Notes: generated by a model not told the origin, from the letters alone. A stretch of 64,000 nucleotides of DNA from Bacteroides fragilis (GCF_019583405.1 NZ_SZUU01000004.1:62001-126000); one strand, 5' to 3'. Shown: positions 52,376 through 61,162, numbered from the stretch's first letter. Numbers and translations are program-made.

Positions 52376-53354
52376 AATATTGATTCTTATTATCGCAACT
52401 TTATGTTTTTCTTCTTGTAACAACAAGGAGAAAAACTGTAGTTTAATGTATTGCCAGCCAGAAATTGAAATAGAAGAGTATCCTGATTCCAGTTTCTTTT
52501 CCAATATTACGTGTATGACTTATTATAAGAATAAGATATATGTTTTGGATAAAAAACGGGGAGACATTGTGGCGCTAAGTGATAACTTAAAAGAGATGGA
52601 ATATGTTAGCAAACATGGTGAAGCTCCTTATGAAACAACATGGCCGTTTACTTTTAATGTGCTGGACGACACGGTATATGTTGTTGATTTTGGAACAAGG
52701 TCAATGAAAAAATTTCATAAAGGAATTTTCTATGGTGATTTTTTACTTTCAAATGCAAATGAAAACAGATTTAGTCTCAATGATTCTTTAATCTTTTTAT
52801 CTGCGAATACAGATTCGACAAGTTTTCTAATGATCGATAAATATCACCCCGACCAACAAACCCCAATGGGGAAGGTTGTGCGAGAAAAAACTCCTTTTAA
52901 AACCATCATATCTAACAAGAAACATATTCTTTATGATAAAGACAAAGGGATATTTTCTGTTTCAGATTGCTACCCTTATATAGAGCAATATAATATTCAC
53001 GGAGAATATATTAAAACATTTGATATATCTTCAATTCCTATCATAAAGGAAGCAATGGCAATTGCTGAAAAAAACTCTAATAAAGAGAATACTGTTTATG
53101 TATACATATGTGATGCTTATCTTGCAAATGACCATATATATATACTGTGTTCATCACGGAGCTCATCAGGCGATTATCGTGTAAATACTATTCTGAAATT
53201 ATCAATTAATGACGAAATGAAGCATGTCTCTACTTACATTCTTCCGCATGATATTTATTCCTCTTTCTGTGTTTCAGAACCATATTTATTTGCTTCACAA
53301 GAAGTGGCGGGAGTAACCATTGAAAAAATAAAAATAGGTGATGCGGAAAAATAA
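52371..53354 (+). CDS. Six-bladed beta-propeller lipoprotein (NVEALA-associated)
   Basis: A 327-residue lipoprotein. I start at ATG 52371, where MNKILILIIATLCFSSC gives a proper lipoprotein signal (Cys17); the longer frame from 52329 would add a non-signal prefix and overlap the peptide gene. Blade-like repeats: NKIYVLDKKRGDIVALSD; DTVYVVDFGTRSMKKF; IEQYNIHGEYIKTFD. It resembles the BF3164-like propellers, including the one at 16471-17670, but is far more AT-rich. It is coupled to the peptide gene and probably handles or senses it. Confidence 0.78.
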   Translation, partial: NKILILIIATLCFSSCNNKEKNCSLMYCQPEIEIEEYPDSSFFSNITCMTYYKNKIYVLDKKRGDIVALSDNLKEMEYVSKHGEAPYETTWPFTFNVLDDTVYVVDFGTRSMKKFHKGIFYGDFLLSNANENRFSLNDSLIFLSANTDSTSFLMIDKYHPDQQTPMGKVVREKTPFKTIISNKKHILYDKDKGIFSVSDCYPYIEQYNIHGEYIKTFDISSIPIIKEAMAIAEKNSNKENTVYVYICDAYLANDHIYILCSSRSSSGDYRVNTILKLSINDEMKHVSTYILPHDIYSSFCVSEPYLFASQEVAGVTIEKIKIGDAEK

Positions 53355-53835
53355 ATTCTTTACCTTATTTATATTGCTTTGCATTATATGGGGATGTAGC
53401 AATAATCAAAAAAAAGAAAATGATGTTACTAGAGCTCCCCAAAAGGATGTTTATAACTTAATAGGGAAAAGGGTAACCTTCATTGATTCTATTGTGTCAA
53501 ATAAGACTTGTAGAGTTGTTTTTCTATTTAACTATTATGATTGTGGAACTTGTATCGATTTAGGATTCTCTATTACAAAAAAAATAGATTCTCTTTATAG
53601 AAATAATAGAGTAGCTATTATTTCAATTATGGGAAGCCCTTCATTATTCCAGAAACGTAATAAATATTATGAGTATATATACATTGACTCAAAAGATCTG
53701 ATAAGAAAAGAATTGAAATATGCTCCGACACCTATAATGCTTTTACTGGATTCTTCAAACTGTATAAAGGATTATATACTTCCTAATACATCGGATGATA
53801 GAGAAGTTGTTCCATTTATAAAATCTGTTTTATAA
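53341..53835 (+). CDS. Thioredoxin-like lipoprotein with CxxC
   Basis: A 164-residue protein; the signal FFTLFILLCIIWGC has a lipobox ending at Cys19. The fold looks thioredoxin-like: VVFLFNYYDCGTCIDLGF puts a CGTC pair after the beta strand, as in TlpA/ResA, and YAPTPIMLLLDSSN supplies the cis-Pro loop. It may reduce or shuffle the disulfides of the Cys-rich peptide. It overlaps the propeller gene by 14 bases. The ATG at 53341 is preferred over the GTG at 53338. Confidence 0.72.
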   Translation: MRKNKFFTLFILLCIIWGCSNNQKKENDVTRAPQKDVYNLIGKRVTFIDSIVSNKTCRVVFLFNYYDCGTCIDLGFSITKKIDSLYRNNRVAIISIMGSPSLFQKRNKYYEYIYIDSKDLIRKELKYAPTPIMLLLDSSNCIKDYILPNTSDDREVVPFIKSVL

Positions 53836-53974
53836 GGAAGCATAAGCCAAGAGGTTTATTATATTGGTGCTATCAAGTCCGATAATACGGAAAGTTGTTT
53901 ATCCTGATTCAACTCCGTTGAGAGAGTGCCAAGAGTTTGTGACACTGTAATATCTGCTCAATAAACAGATCCTG

Positions 53975-54114
53975 TATGTTACATAACATTGTTTAGTAAC
54001 ACTGTCCGTTTTATTGCTTTTCATTTGATTAATGCCTAATTTGCGCCTCAGTAAAAAAAGGGTATGCGAAAAACACATACTGAATCATTCATTTAAATCT
54101 TATATATCATGAAA
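53975..54114 (+). repeat. Direct repeat copy B: native leader of the EF-G paralogue
   Basis: 140 bp, 136 identical to copy A. It holds the dyads TGTTACATAACA (53977-53988) and TGTTTAGTAACA (53990-54001), whose centres are 13 bp apart, then the -33/-7 elements and a leader of about 60 bases up to the EF-G paralogue ATG at 54109. In B. theta the EF-G2 gene is activated under carbon limitation by the Crp-like regulator Cur (recalled literature); these dyads are candidate sites. Confidence 0.9.
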
Positions 54115-56265
54115 GTATATCAGACGAACGAAATTAAAAACATTGCCCTTCTTGGCAATGACGGCTCAGGAAAAACCACTCTCACAGAAGCGTTGCTCTA
54201 TGAGAGTGGTATTATAAAACGTCGCGGCAGAATCACTGCCAAAAACACCGTAAGCGATTACTTTCCGGTAGAACAGGAATATGGATATTCTGTCTTTTCG
54301 ACCATCTTCCATGTAGAATGGAACGGGAAGAAACTGAACATCATAGACTGCCCGGGTAGCGATGACTTTGTAGGGGCTGCCATGACGGCACTCAACGTAA
54401 CCGATACAGCTATTTTGCTGCTGAACGGACAATATGGACCGGAAGTGGGAACACAAAACCATTTCCGCTATACCGAAAAACTGGGTAAACCGGTAATCTT
54501 CCTGGTGAATCAACTCGATAACGAGAAGTGCGATTATGATATGGTGCTTGAACAACTGAAGTCCATCTACGGTCCCAAAGTAGTTCCGGTTCAGTATCCG
54601 CTGGCTACTGGTCCCAACTTCAACTCGCTGATAGACGTGCTGCTGATGAAGAAATACTCTTGGGGACCCGAAGGTGGAGCACCCACTATTGAAGAGATCC
54701 CGGCCGAAGAGATGGACAAGGCTATGGAAATGCATAAAGCCCTGGTAGAAGCCGCTGCTGAGAATGATGAAGGCTTGATGGAAAAATTCTTCGAACAGGA
54801 TTCACTGACAGAAGACGAAATGCGTGAAGGCATCCGCAAAGGATTGGCTGCACGTGGTATGTTCCCCGTATTCTGTGTATGTGCAGGCAAAGATATGGGT
54901 GTGCGTCGTTTGATGGAGTTCCTGGGTAATGTAGTGCCCGGTGTATCCGAAATGCCGAAAGTGCACAATACCCGTGGCGAAGTGGTGGAACCCGATCCTG
55001 ATGGGCCTACTTCACTCTATTTCTTCAAAACAGGTGTGGAGCCGCATATTGGCGACGTTCAATACTTCAAGGTGATGAGTGGAAAAGTGCACGAAGGAGA
55101 TGACTTTACGAATGCCGACCGCGGTTCGAAAGAACGTGTGGCACAGATTTATGCTTGTGCCGGTGCCAACCGTATCAAAGTAGAAGAGATGGTGGCCGGT
55201 GATATCGGCTGTACGGTGAAGCTGAAAGATGTTCATACCGGAAACACGCTAAATGGTAAAGGTGCCGAAAACCGGTTTAATTTTATTAAATATCCGAATT
55301 CTAAATATTCACGTGCCATCAAACCGGTGAACGAAGCCGATACAGAGAAGATGATGGTTATCTTGAACCGTATGCGCGAGGAAGATCCGACTTGGGTCAT
55401 CGAACAATCGAAAGAATTGAAACAGACTATCGTACATGGTCAGGGTGAATTCCACCTCCGTACTTTGAAATGGCGTCTGGAGAATAATGAAAAACTTCAG
55501 GTGAAATTCGAGGAACCGAAGATTCCTTATCGTGAGACCATCACTAAGGCGGCCCGTGCCGATTATCGTCATAAAAAACAATCGGGTGGTGCCGGACAGT
55601 TTGGTGAAGTACACTTGATCGTAGAACCATATTATGAAGGAATGCCGGTGCCCGATACGTATAAGTTCGGTGGACAGGAATTTAAGATTAATGTGAAAGG
55701 TACCGAAGAAGTTCCATTGGAATGGGGCGGAAAATTGGTATTTGTTAACAGTATTGTCGGTGGTTCTATCGATGCCCGCTTCCTGCCTGCTATCCTTAAA
55801 GGTATCATGTCCCGTATGGAGCAGGGACCTCTCACCGGTTCGTACGCCCGCGATGTACGTGTCATCGTATATGACGGAAAGATGCACCCGGTAGATTCTA
55901 ATGAAATCTCGTTCATGCTGGCCGGACGCAATGCCTTCAGCGAAGCGTTTAAAAATGCGGGACCGAAGATTCTCGAACCTATTTATGATGTAGAAGTCTT
56001 TGTGCCTTCCGATAAGATGGGTGATGTGATGGGAGACCTCCAGGGACGTCGTGCCATGATCATGGGTATGAGTAGCGAAAACGGTTATGAGAAACTGGTG
56101 GCTAAAGTGCCTTTGAAAGAGATGGCTTCTTATTCAACTGCCCTTAGTTCGCTTACCGGAGGCCGTGCTTCGTTCATTATGAAATTTGCAAGTTACGAAC
56201 TTGTTCCGAGTGATGTACAGGATAAGTTAATAAAAGACTTCGAATCCAAACAAACAGAAGAGTGA
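54109..56265 (+). CDS. fusA2: Elongation factor G paralogue (EF-G2 type)
   Basis: A 718-residue EF-G-like factor with all five domains. The P-loop is LLGNDGSGKTTL (about 14-25) and G4 is VNQLDNEKCD. The G3 motif reads IDCPGSDDF (about 79-87): the catalytic His of canonical PGHVDF is Ser84. This matches the B. thetaiotaomicron EF-G2, reported as lacking GTPase activity yet supporting translation and gut colonisation during carbon starvation (recalled). Gene order to RprXY, MarR and rpsF also fits that locus. Its leader is duplicated upstream. Confidence 0.9.
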   Translation: MKVYQTNEIKNIALLGNDGSGKTTLTEALLYESGIIKRRGRITAKNTVSDYFPVEQEYGYSVFSTIFHVEWNGKKLNIIDCPGSDDFVGAAMTALNVTDTAILLLNGQYGPEVGTQNHFRYTEKLGKPVIFLVNQLDNEKCDYDMVLEQLKSIYGPKVVPVQYPLATGPNFNSLIDVLLMKKYSWGPEGGAPTIEEIPAEEMDKAMEMHKALVEAAAENDEGLMEKFFEQDSLTEDEMREGIRKGLAARGMFPVFCVCAGKDMGVRRLMEFLGNVVPGVSEMPKVHNTRGEVVEPDPDGPTSLYFFKTGVEPHIGDVQYFKVMSGKVHEGDDFTNADRGSKERVAQIYACAGANRIKVEEMVAGDIGCTVKLKDVHTGNTLNGKGAENRFNFIKYPNSKYSRAIKPVNEADTEKMMVILNRMREEDPTWVIEQSKELKQTIVHGQGEFHLRTLKWRLENNEKLQVKFEEPKIPYRETITKAARADYRHKKQSGGAGQFGEVHLIVEPYYEGMPVPDTYKFGGQEFKINVKGTEEVPLEWGGKLVFVNSIVGGSIDARFLPAILKGIMSRMEQGPLTGSYARDVRVIVYDGKMHPVDSNEISFMLAGRNAFSEAFKNAGPKILEPIYDVEVFVPSDKMGDVMGDLQGRRAMIMGMSSENGYEKLVAKVPLKEMASYSTALSSLTGGRASFIMKFASYELVPSDVQDKLIKDFESKQTEE

Positions 56266-56322
56266 TTATAGTTATAAACTGCCGGGCTTAGACTATAAGT
56301 GACTGTGCTACTAAATGATAAG

Positions 56323-56374
56323 GCTACGAGAAGTGTGCAAAAAGTGTGCAGCTACTCGTAGCTTTATTTTTTTG
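56323..56374 (+). terminator. Terminator after the EF-G paralogue
   Basis: GCTACGAG (56323-56330) and CTCGTAGC (56355-56362) form a perfect stem followed by TTTATTTTTTT. The loop contains AAGTGTGCA twice in tandem. Confidence 0.75.
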
Positions 56375-56504
56375 GGGGGCTTTGGGACGTACTTGTTCGG
56401 TGTGGGGGCTATAAGAGGACGTAACCGGTATCTTATAGTCTGCCTCTCCATTAACAATGATTAAAGAAAGTAGATTTTCTGAAGAGAAATCTTTAATTTT
56501 TTAT

Positions 56505-56640
56505 TAAATTTGCAAACCAAAGGCGTATACGTTTTGTTATAGTGGTCAGAATATGACCTAAAAAACGCCTTTCGGTTAATTATAGAGAACGTCCTGTTAA
56601 AACAGGTTAAGCTGTTAGGAGTGTTAATTAGGGAGTGTTA
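56505..56640 (+). promoter_or_regulatory. Promoter and structured leader of rprXY
   Basis: The -7 box TAAATTTG (56505-56512) places the start near 56518. The leader then holds AGGCGT (56521-56526) with ACGCCT (56565-56570) enclosing the hairpin GGTCA/TGACC (56544-56558), a second hairpin CCTGTTAAAACAGG (56593-56606), and a direct repeat GGAGTGTTAATT just before the start codon. About 130 bases of paired leader suggests post-transcriptional control. Confidence 0.5.
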
Positions 56641-56651
56641 ATTTTGTTGCT

Positions 56652-58211
56652 ATGAAAAAGTCAACAATCTGGATATTAGGCATTATTATGGGTCTTTCCT
56701 TTCTGAGTTTGCTCTATTTACAAGTGAGCTACATCGAGGAAATGGTGAAGATGCGTAAAGAACAATTTAATACATCCGTGCGAAATGCTTTGTTTCAGGT
56801 TTCAAAGGATGTAGAGTATGATGAAACGCAACGTTGGCTGTTAGAAGATATCACTGAAGCGGAACGCAGGGCATTGGCTCAGTCTTCTTCTACTACCGAA
56901 CAGAAGAACGGCTTAATTCAGCAATCGGAGCGTTATAGGTTTAAGTCACCGGACGGAACCCTGTATTCGGAGTTTGAATTGAAGATGATTACCACCGAGC
57001 CGTCGAAAGTGCCCAAAGCCATGATTTCCGAAAGACATGGCCGGAATACCATTCCGCAGACATCACGGAGCTTGACTGACGCTATTAAAAATAGGTATAT
57101 GTATCAACGCTTTCTGCTCGATGATGTGGCTTTGAGGATGATTTACAAGGCAAGTGATAAATCGATTGGCGAACGGGTGAACTTTAAGAAACTGGATAAT
57201 TATCTGAAATCGAACTTTATTAATAATGGTATAGAGTTGCTGTATCATTTTTCGGTGATTGATAAAGATGGGCGTGAAGTATATCGTTGCTCGGATTACG
57301 AAGACAAAGGGAGTGAAGACTCTTATACGCAACCTCTGTTTCAGAATGATCCGCCTGCGAAGATGAGTATTGTGAAGGTCCACTTTCCCGGTAAGAAAGA
57401 TTATATTTTCGACTCGGTTAGTTTTATGATTCCTTCGATGATATTCACTATCGTGCTGCTGATTACATTCATTTTCACCATCTATATCGTCTTCCGTCAG
57501 AAGAAGTTGACAGAGATGAAGAATGATTTTATCAACAACATGACGCACGAGTTCAAGACACCGATATCGACCATCTCGCTTGCTGCCCAGATGCTGAAAG
57601 ACCCCGCAGTCGGGAAGTCGCCGCAGATGTTCCAGCATATATCGGGAGTCATTAATGATGAAACGAAGCGGTTGAGATTCCAGGTGGAGAAGGTGCTTCA
57701 GATGTCTATGTTCGACAGGCAGAAAGCAACGTTGAAGATGAAGGAACTCGATGCCAATGAGCTGATTACCGGAGTTATCAATACGTTCGCTTTGAAGGTG
57801 GAACGCTATAATGGTAAGATTACATCGAACCTTGAGGCTACCAATCCTGTTATATTTGCGGACGAAATGCATATCACCAATGTGATATTCAACTTGATGG
57901 ATAACGCGGTGAAATACAAGAAGCCCGAAGAAGACCTGGTGCTCGACGTGAGAACATGGAACGAACCCGGTAAATTGATGATTTCGATACAGGACAACGG
58001 TATTGGTATTAAAAAAGAAAACCTGAAGAAGGTGTTTGATAAGTTCTATCGCGTGCATACAGGTAATCTGCACGATGTAAAAGGTTTCGGTCTGGGACTG
58101 GCTTATGTGAAAAAGATTATTCAGGATCATAAGGGAACTATCCGGGCAGAGAGTGAACTGAATGTAGGAACTAAATTTATTATTGCATTACCTTTATTAA
58201 AAAATGATTGA
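56652..58211 (+). CDS. rprX: Sensor histidine kinase RprX
   Basis: A 519-residue kinase: TM1 (about 5-25), a periplasmic sensor region (about 26-255), TM2 (SMIFTIVLLITFIFTIYIVF), then HisKA with NNMTHEFKTPISTISLA (phosphorylated His) and HATPase with NLMDNAVKY, QDNGIGIKKENLKKVFDKF and GFGLGLAYVKKI. The position next to an EF-G paralogue and MarR/rpsF fits the Bacteroides RprX/RprY system, described in B. fragilis for its effect on tetracycline response (recalled). Its stop overlaps the regulator start. Confidence 0.92.
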   Translation: MKKSTIWILGIIMGLSFLSLLYLQVSYIEEMVKMRKEQFNTSVRNALFQVSKDVEYDETQRWLLEDITEAERRALAQSSSTTEQKNGLIQQSERYRFKSPDGTLYSEFELKMITTEPSKVPKAMISERHGRNTIPQTSRSLTDAIKNRYMYQRFLLDDVALRMIYKASDKSIGERVNFKKLDNYLKSNFINNGIELLYHFSVIDKDGREVYRCSDYEDKGSEDSYTQPLFQNDPPAKMSIVKVHFPGKKDYIFDSVSFMIPSMIFTIVLLITFIFTIYIVFRQKKLTEMKNDFINNMTHEFKTPISTISLAAQMLKDPAVGKSPQMFQHISGVINDETKRLRFQVEKVLQMSMFDRQKATLKMKELDANELITGVINTFALKVERYNGKITSNLEATNPVIFADEMHITNVIFNLMDNAVKYKKPEEDLVLDVRTWNEPGKLMISIQDNGIGIKKENLKKVFDKFYRVHTGNLHDVKGFGLGLAYVKKIIQDHKGTIRAESELNVGTKFIIALPLLKND

Positions 58212-58914
58212 TATGGACGAGAAACTGCGTATTTTACTATGCGAAGATGATGAAAATCTTGGCATGCTTTTAAGAGAATATTTACAGGCAAAAGGTTACT
58301 CTGCTGAGTTGTATCCTGATGGAGAAGCCGGATTTAAAGCTTTCCTGAAGAATAAATATGACTTGTGCGTGTTTGACGTGATGATGCCTAAAAAAGATGG
58401 TTTCACACTGGCACAGGAGGTTCGTGCGGCCAACGCTGAAATTCCTATTATCTTCCTGACTGCAAAAACACTCAAAGAAGATATTCTGGAAGGATTTAAG
58501 ATCGGTGCGGATGATTATATCACCAAACCTTTCAGTATGGAAGAGCTTACTTTCAGAATCGAGGCTATCCTGAGACGTGTTCGCGGAAAGAAGAACAAGG
58601 AGAGCAATGTTTATAAGATTGGTAAGTTTACGTTTGATACCCAAAAGCAGATCCTGGCCATCGGCGACAAGCAAACGAAACTGACTACCAAAGAATCGGA
58701 ATTGCTGGGATTGCTCTGTGCGCATGCTAATGAAATTTTGCAGCGTGACTTTGCTTTGAAGACCATCTGGATCGATGATAATTACTTCAATGCGCGTAGT
58801 ATGGACGTGTATATCACTAAGCTGCGTAAGCACCTGAAAGATGATGATTCGATTGAGATTATCAACATCCACGGAAAAGGTTACAAGTTGATTACCCCCG
58901 AACCTGAATCATAA
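58204..58914 (+). CDS. rprY: OmpR-family response regulator RprY
   Basis: A 236-residue regulator with receiver (CEDDENLG; phosphoacceptor Asp in LCVFDVMMPKKDGFT; Lys in DDYITKPFS) and C-terminal winged helix (LTTKESELLGLLCAHANEIL; YFNARSMDVYITKLRKHLK). The usual start may be the ATG at 58213 (MDEKLRIL). It overlaps rprX by 8 bases. RprY has been linked to redox and sodium-pump genes in B. fragilis (recalled). A strong terminator follows. Confidence 0.93.
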   Translation: MIDMDEKLRILLCEDDENLGMLLREYLQAKGYSAELYPDGEAGFKAFLKNKYDLCVFDVMMPKKDGFTLAQEVRAANAEIPIIFLTAKTLKEDILEGFKIGADDYITKPFSMEELTFRIEAILRRVRGKKNKESNVYKIGKFTFDTQKQILAIGDKQTKLTTKESELLGLLCAHANEILQRDFALKTIWIDDNYFNARSMDVYITKLRKHLKDDDSIEIINIHGKGYKLITPEPES

Positions 58915-58937
58915 TGGATAGGGGAATGTATAGAAAT

Positions 58938-58973
58938 AAAAAAGCCGGAAAACATTCGTTTTCCGGCTTTTTT
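58938..58973. terminator. Bidirectional terminator after rprY
   Basis: A perfect 15-bp stem, AAAAAAGCCGGAAAA (58938-58952) with TTTTCCGGCTTTTTT (58959-58973), lies between rprY and the convergent small gene. Confidence 0.92.
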
Positions 58974-58990
58974 ATTTCTTACTGAAACTA

Positions 58991-59167
58991 TTAATCCGCA
59001 ATTCTTTTGTTGATCGCAATGTAAGAAATGAGTCCGAGTACCACCAATACTATCGATCCTCCCAAGACAGCGTTGTTGTTTACGTCTCCGGTCAGAGAGC
59101 AAACAATCAGAATGATTACTCCGACTAAGATTAATAGCAATCCTAAATTCTTTAATAAGCCTTTCAT
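58991..59167 (-). CDS. Small two-helix membrane protein, 58 residues
   Basis: An intact 59-codon frame starting MKGLLKNLGLLLILVGVIIL and ending ISYIAINKRIAD. Two hydrophobic helices (about 8-24 and 33-51) are joined by a short loop, SLTGDVNNN; both ends are charged. It starts about 130 bases from the MarR gene stop, on the same strand, and a terminator lies just past its stop. The clean hydrophobic pattern and GC-balanced third positions support a real gene. Function is unknown. Confidence 0.8.
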   Translation of the reverse strand: MKGLLKNLGLLLILVGVIILIVCSLTGDVNNNAVLGGSIVLVVLGLISYIAINKRIAD

Positions 59168-59308
59168 GTGTGTGTATTTTAATAGATTATTATATTCCAG
59201 TCACAAATTAACGCATAATTCTTTAACGGGCGAAATATTTTTCGCAAAAAAACCATTAATTAGCCATAAATAGTTGATTTTGTTGCTCTCACTTCTCCCT
59301 ACTGTCGA

Positions 59309-59755
59309 TTAATCTTTGGTGTTGAAGAATATTTTTCTTAATACTTCCTGACTTACACTTAGCTCTTCGACTGTGATGCCATGCAGTGCCTCTTTTAGGG
59401 TCCGGTTAGCTATAATACGGGCCTTTTCTTCGAGTTCTTTTCCTGTTCTGGTCAGATGAATCAGATTGGTACGGCGATCTTTTTTATCGGAGATGCGTAC
59501 CACCAGATGCTGGCGTTCCATATTATCAATCAAGCGGGTCATACTCGGTTTGTCTTTAAAAGTTGCATTGCACAACTCTTGTTGCGTCACTCCGTCTTTT
59601 TCCCAGAGAAAAATAAGAACCGTCCATTGTTCCGGACTGATCTCCAAACCGTTCTGTCTGAAGTTACGGTATAGTTTGCGGTTAATGGCGGCAGAAACTT
59701 TACCATTCAGGATAGCAAAGATCAGTCTGATATCAAAGTTAAATTGTTCGATCAT
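59309..59755 (-). CDS. MarR-family transcriptional regulator
   Basis: A 148-residue regulator; I use MIEQFNFDIRLIFAILNG as start, because the longer frame begins with 22 residues over the upstream promoter. The winged helix includes EISPEQWTVLIFLWEKDGVT, the recognition helix KDKPSMTRLIDNMERQHLV and the wing SDKKDRRTNLIHLT. It is divergent from rpsF. A TATCTTTG box (complement of 59780-59787) lies 25 bases upstream. Confidence 0.92.
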   Translation of the reverse strand: MIEQFNFDIRLIFAILNGKVSAAINRKLYRNFRQNGLEISPEQWTVLIFLWEKDGVTQQELCNATFKDKPSMTRLIDNMERQHLVVRISDKKDRRTNLIHLTRTGKELEEKARIIANRTLKEALHGITVEELSVSQEVLRKIFFNTKD

Positions 59756-59837
59756 GAAATTATTGTTTAAGCAACTTTGCAAAGATAAATGTCTTCTTTG
59801 ACAAATCCTATCTCGTAACACAAAAAAAGATTAAATG

Positions 59838-59868
59838 TTTGCAGTTCAAAATAAAATGCCTACCTTTG
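59838..59868 (+). promoter_or_regulatory. Promoter of the rpsF-rpsR-rplI operon
   Basis: TTTG (59838-59841), exactly 19 bp, TACCTTTG (59861-59868). This is the best consensus promoter in the window, as expected for ribosomal proteins. Confidence 0.85.
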
Positions 59869-59916
59869 CACCGCATTTTTAAAATCAAATAATTTATTTA
59901 TTTAATTAAAACGAGT

Positions 59917-60261
59917 ATGAATCAATACGAAACCGTTTTCATTTTAACTCCCGTTTTGTCTGATGTTCAGATGAAGGAAGCGGTAGAAAAATTCAAAGGC
60001 ATTCTTCAGGCTGAAGGTGCTGAGATTATCAATGAAGAAAACTGGGGACTGAAGAAACTGGCTTATCCAATCCAGAAGAAGTCTACAGGATTCTATCAGC
60101 TGATTGAGTTCAATGCAGAACCTACTGTAATTGACAAGTTGGAATTAAATTTCCGTCGTGATGAACGCGTAATCCGTTTCCTGACTTTCAGAATGGATAA
60201 ATACGCTGCAGAATATGCTGCAAAGAGAAGAAGTGTTAAATCAAACAAAAAGGAGGATTAA
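59917..60261 (+). CDS. rpsF: 30S ribosomal protein S6
   Basis: 114 residues, beginning [40 protein letters not shown] and [16 protein letters not shown] are typical S6 segments. S6 pairs with S18 on the platform of the small subunit. First gene of the operon, 2 bases before rpsR. Confidence 0.98.
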   Translation: MNQYETVFILTPVLSDVQMKEAVEKFKGILQAEGAEIINEENWGLKKLAYPIQKKSTGFYQLIEFNAEPTVIDKLELNFRRDERVIRFLTFRMDKYAAEYAAKRRSVKSNKKED

Positions 60262-60263
60262 TC

Positions 60264-60536
60264 ATGGCACAACAAGTTCAATCAGAAATCAGATATTTAA
60301 CTCCGCCTTCAGTAGACGTTAAGAAGAAAAAATACTGCCGTTTCAAAAAGAGCGGTATTAGGTATATTGACTACAAAGATCCTGAATTCTTGAAGAAATT
60401 CTTGAATGAGCAGGGTAAGATCCTTCCGCGCCGTATCACCGGTACTTCTTTGAAGTTCCAGCGTCGTATTGCGCAGGCTGTGAAGAGAGCACGTCACTTG
60501 GCGTTACTTCCATTTGTAACTGACATGATGAAATAA
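60264..60536 (+). CDS. rpsR: 30S ribosomal protein S18
   Basis: 90 residues; the core [20 protein letters not shown] and [20 protein letters not shown] are diagnostic. It binds 16S rRNA with S6. It lies between rpsF and rplI with very short gaps, and a GGAGGA Shine-Dalgarno-like run precedes rplI. Confidence 0.98.
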   Translation: MAQQVQSEIRYLTPPSVDVKKKKYCRFKKSGIRYIDYKDPEFLKKFLNEQGKILPRRITGTSLKFQRRIAQAVKRARHLALLPFVTDMMK

Positions 60537-60547
60537 GGAGGAAAAGT

Positions 60548-60991
60548 ATGGAAATTATATTGAAAGAAGACGTAGTAAACTTGGGTTATAAGAATGACAT
60601 CGTAACTGTTAAGTCTGGTTATGGTCGTAATTACTTGATCCCCACTGGAAAAGCTGTTATTGCTTCTCCTTCTGCAAAGAAAATGTTGGCTGAAGAACTG
60701 AAACAGCGTGCTCACAAACTTGAGAAGATTAAGAAGGATGCTGAAGCATTGGCTGCTAAATTAGAAGGCGTATCATTGACTATTGCTACAAAAGTTAGCT
60801 CAACCGGTACTATCTTCGGTTCTGTTGGTAACATCCAGATCGCTGAGGAATTGGCTAAGTTGGGTCACGAGATCGACAGAAAGATCATCGTTGTAAAAGA
60901 CGCTGTGAAAGAAGTTGGTTCTTATAAAGCTATCGTTAAACTGCACAAAGAAGTTTCTGTAGAAATTCCTTTCGAAGTAGTAGCTGAATAA
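60548..60991 (+). CDS. rplI: 50S ribosomal protein L9
   Basis: 147 residues: the N-terminal domain [19 protein letters not shown] with [17 protein letters not shown], a long connecting helix (about 40-75) and a C-terminal domain ([20 protein letters not shown]). L9 bridges neighbouring ribosomes. Last gene of the operon, followed by a terminator. Confidence 0.98.
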   Translation: MEIILKEDVVNLGYKNDIVTVKSGYGRNYLIPTGKAVIASPSAKKMLAEELKQRAHKLEKIKKDAEALAAKLEGVSLTIATKVSSTGTIFGSVGNIQIAEELAKLGHEIDRKIIVVKDAVKEVGSYKAIVKLHKEVSVEIPFEVVAE

Positions 60992-61017
60992 GTAGTATAT
61001 AATACCGAGATATAAGG

Positions 61018-61050
61018 AAAGGGTGTTCTTGAAAAAGAATACCCTTTTTT
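61018..61050 (+). terminator. Terminator of the ribosomal protein operon
   Basis: AAAGGGTGTTCTT (61018-61030) pairs with AAGAATACCCTTT (61035-61047), with one wobble position, followed by TTT. Confidence 0.85.
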
Positions 61051-61162
61051 AGTATCCTTATGTGGCGTTACAATATTAGCTTTCTTTTGATTACGGTATG
61101 GGTGGTAGGTATCTGGAAGAGCGTGTTTTGAGGAGGAGGGAGGAGAGCTAAGGACATAAAAA

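Noticed and set aside
51921..54114. Insertion sequence or composite transposon
   Set aside because: No transposase, terminal inverted repeats or target duplication was found; the flanking repeats are leader copies.
57063..58130. A 355-codon minus-strand frame inside rprX
   Set aside because: It mirrors the kinase gene; composition is His/Ile/Phe-rich and no motif is seen.
61060..61131. 23-codon frame MWRYNISFLLITVW... after rplI
   Set aside because: It lies right behind the operon terminator, has no ribosome-binding site and is too short to judge.
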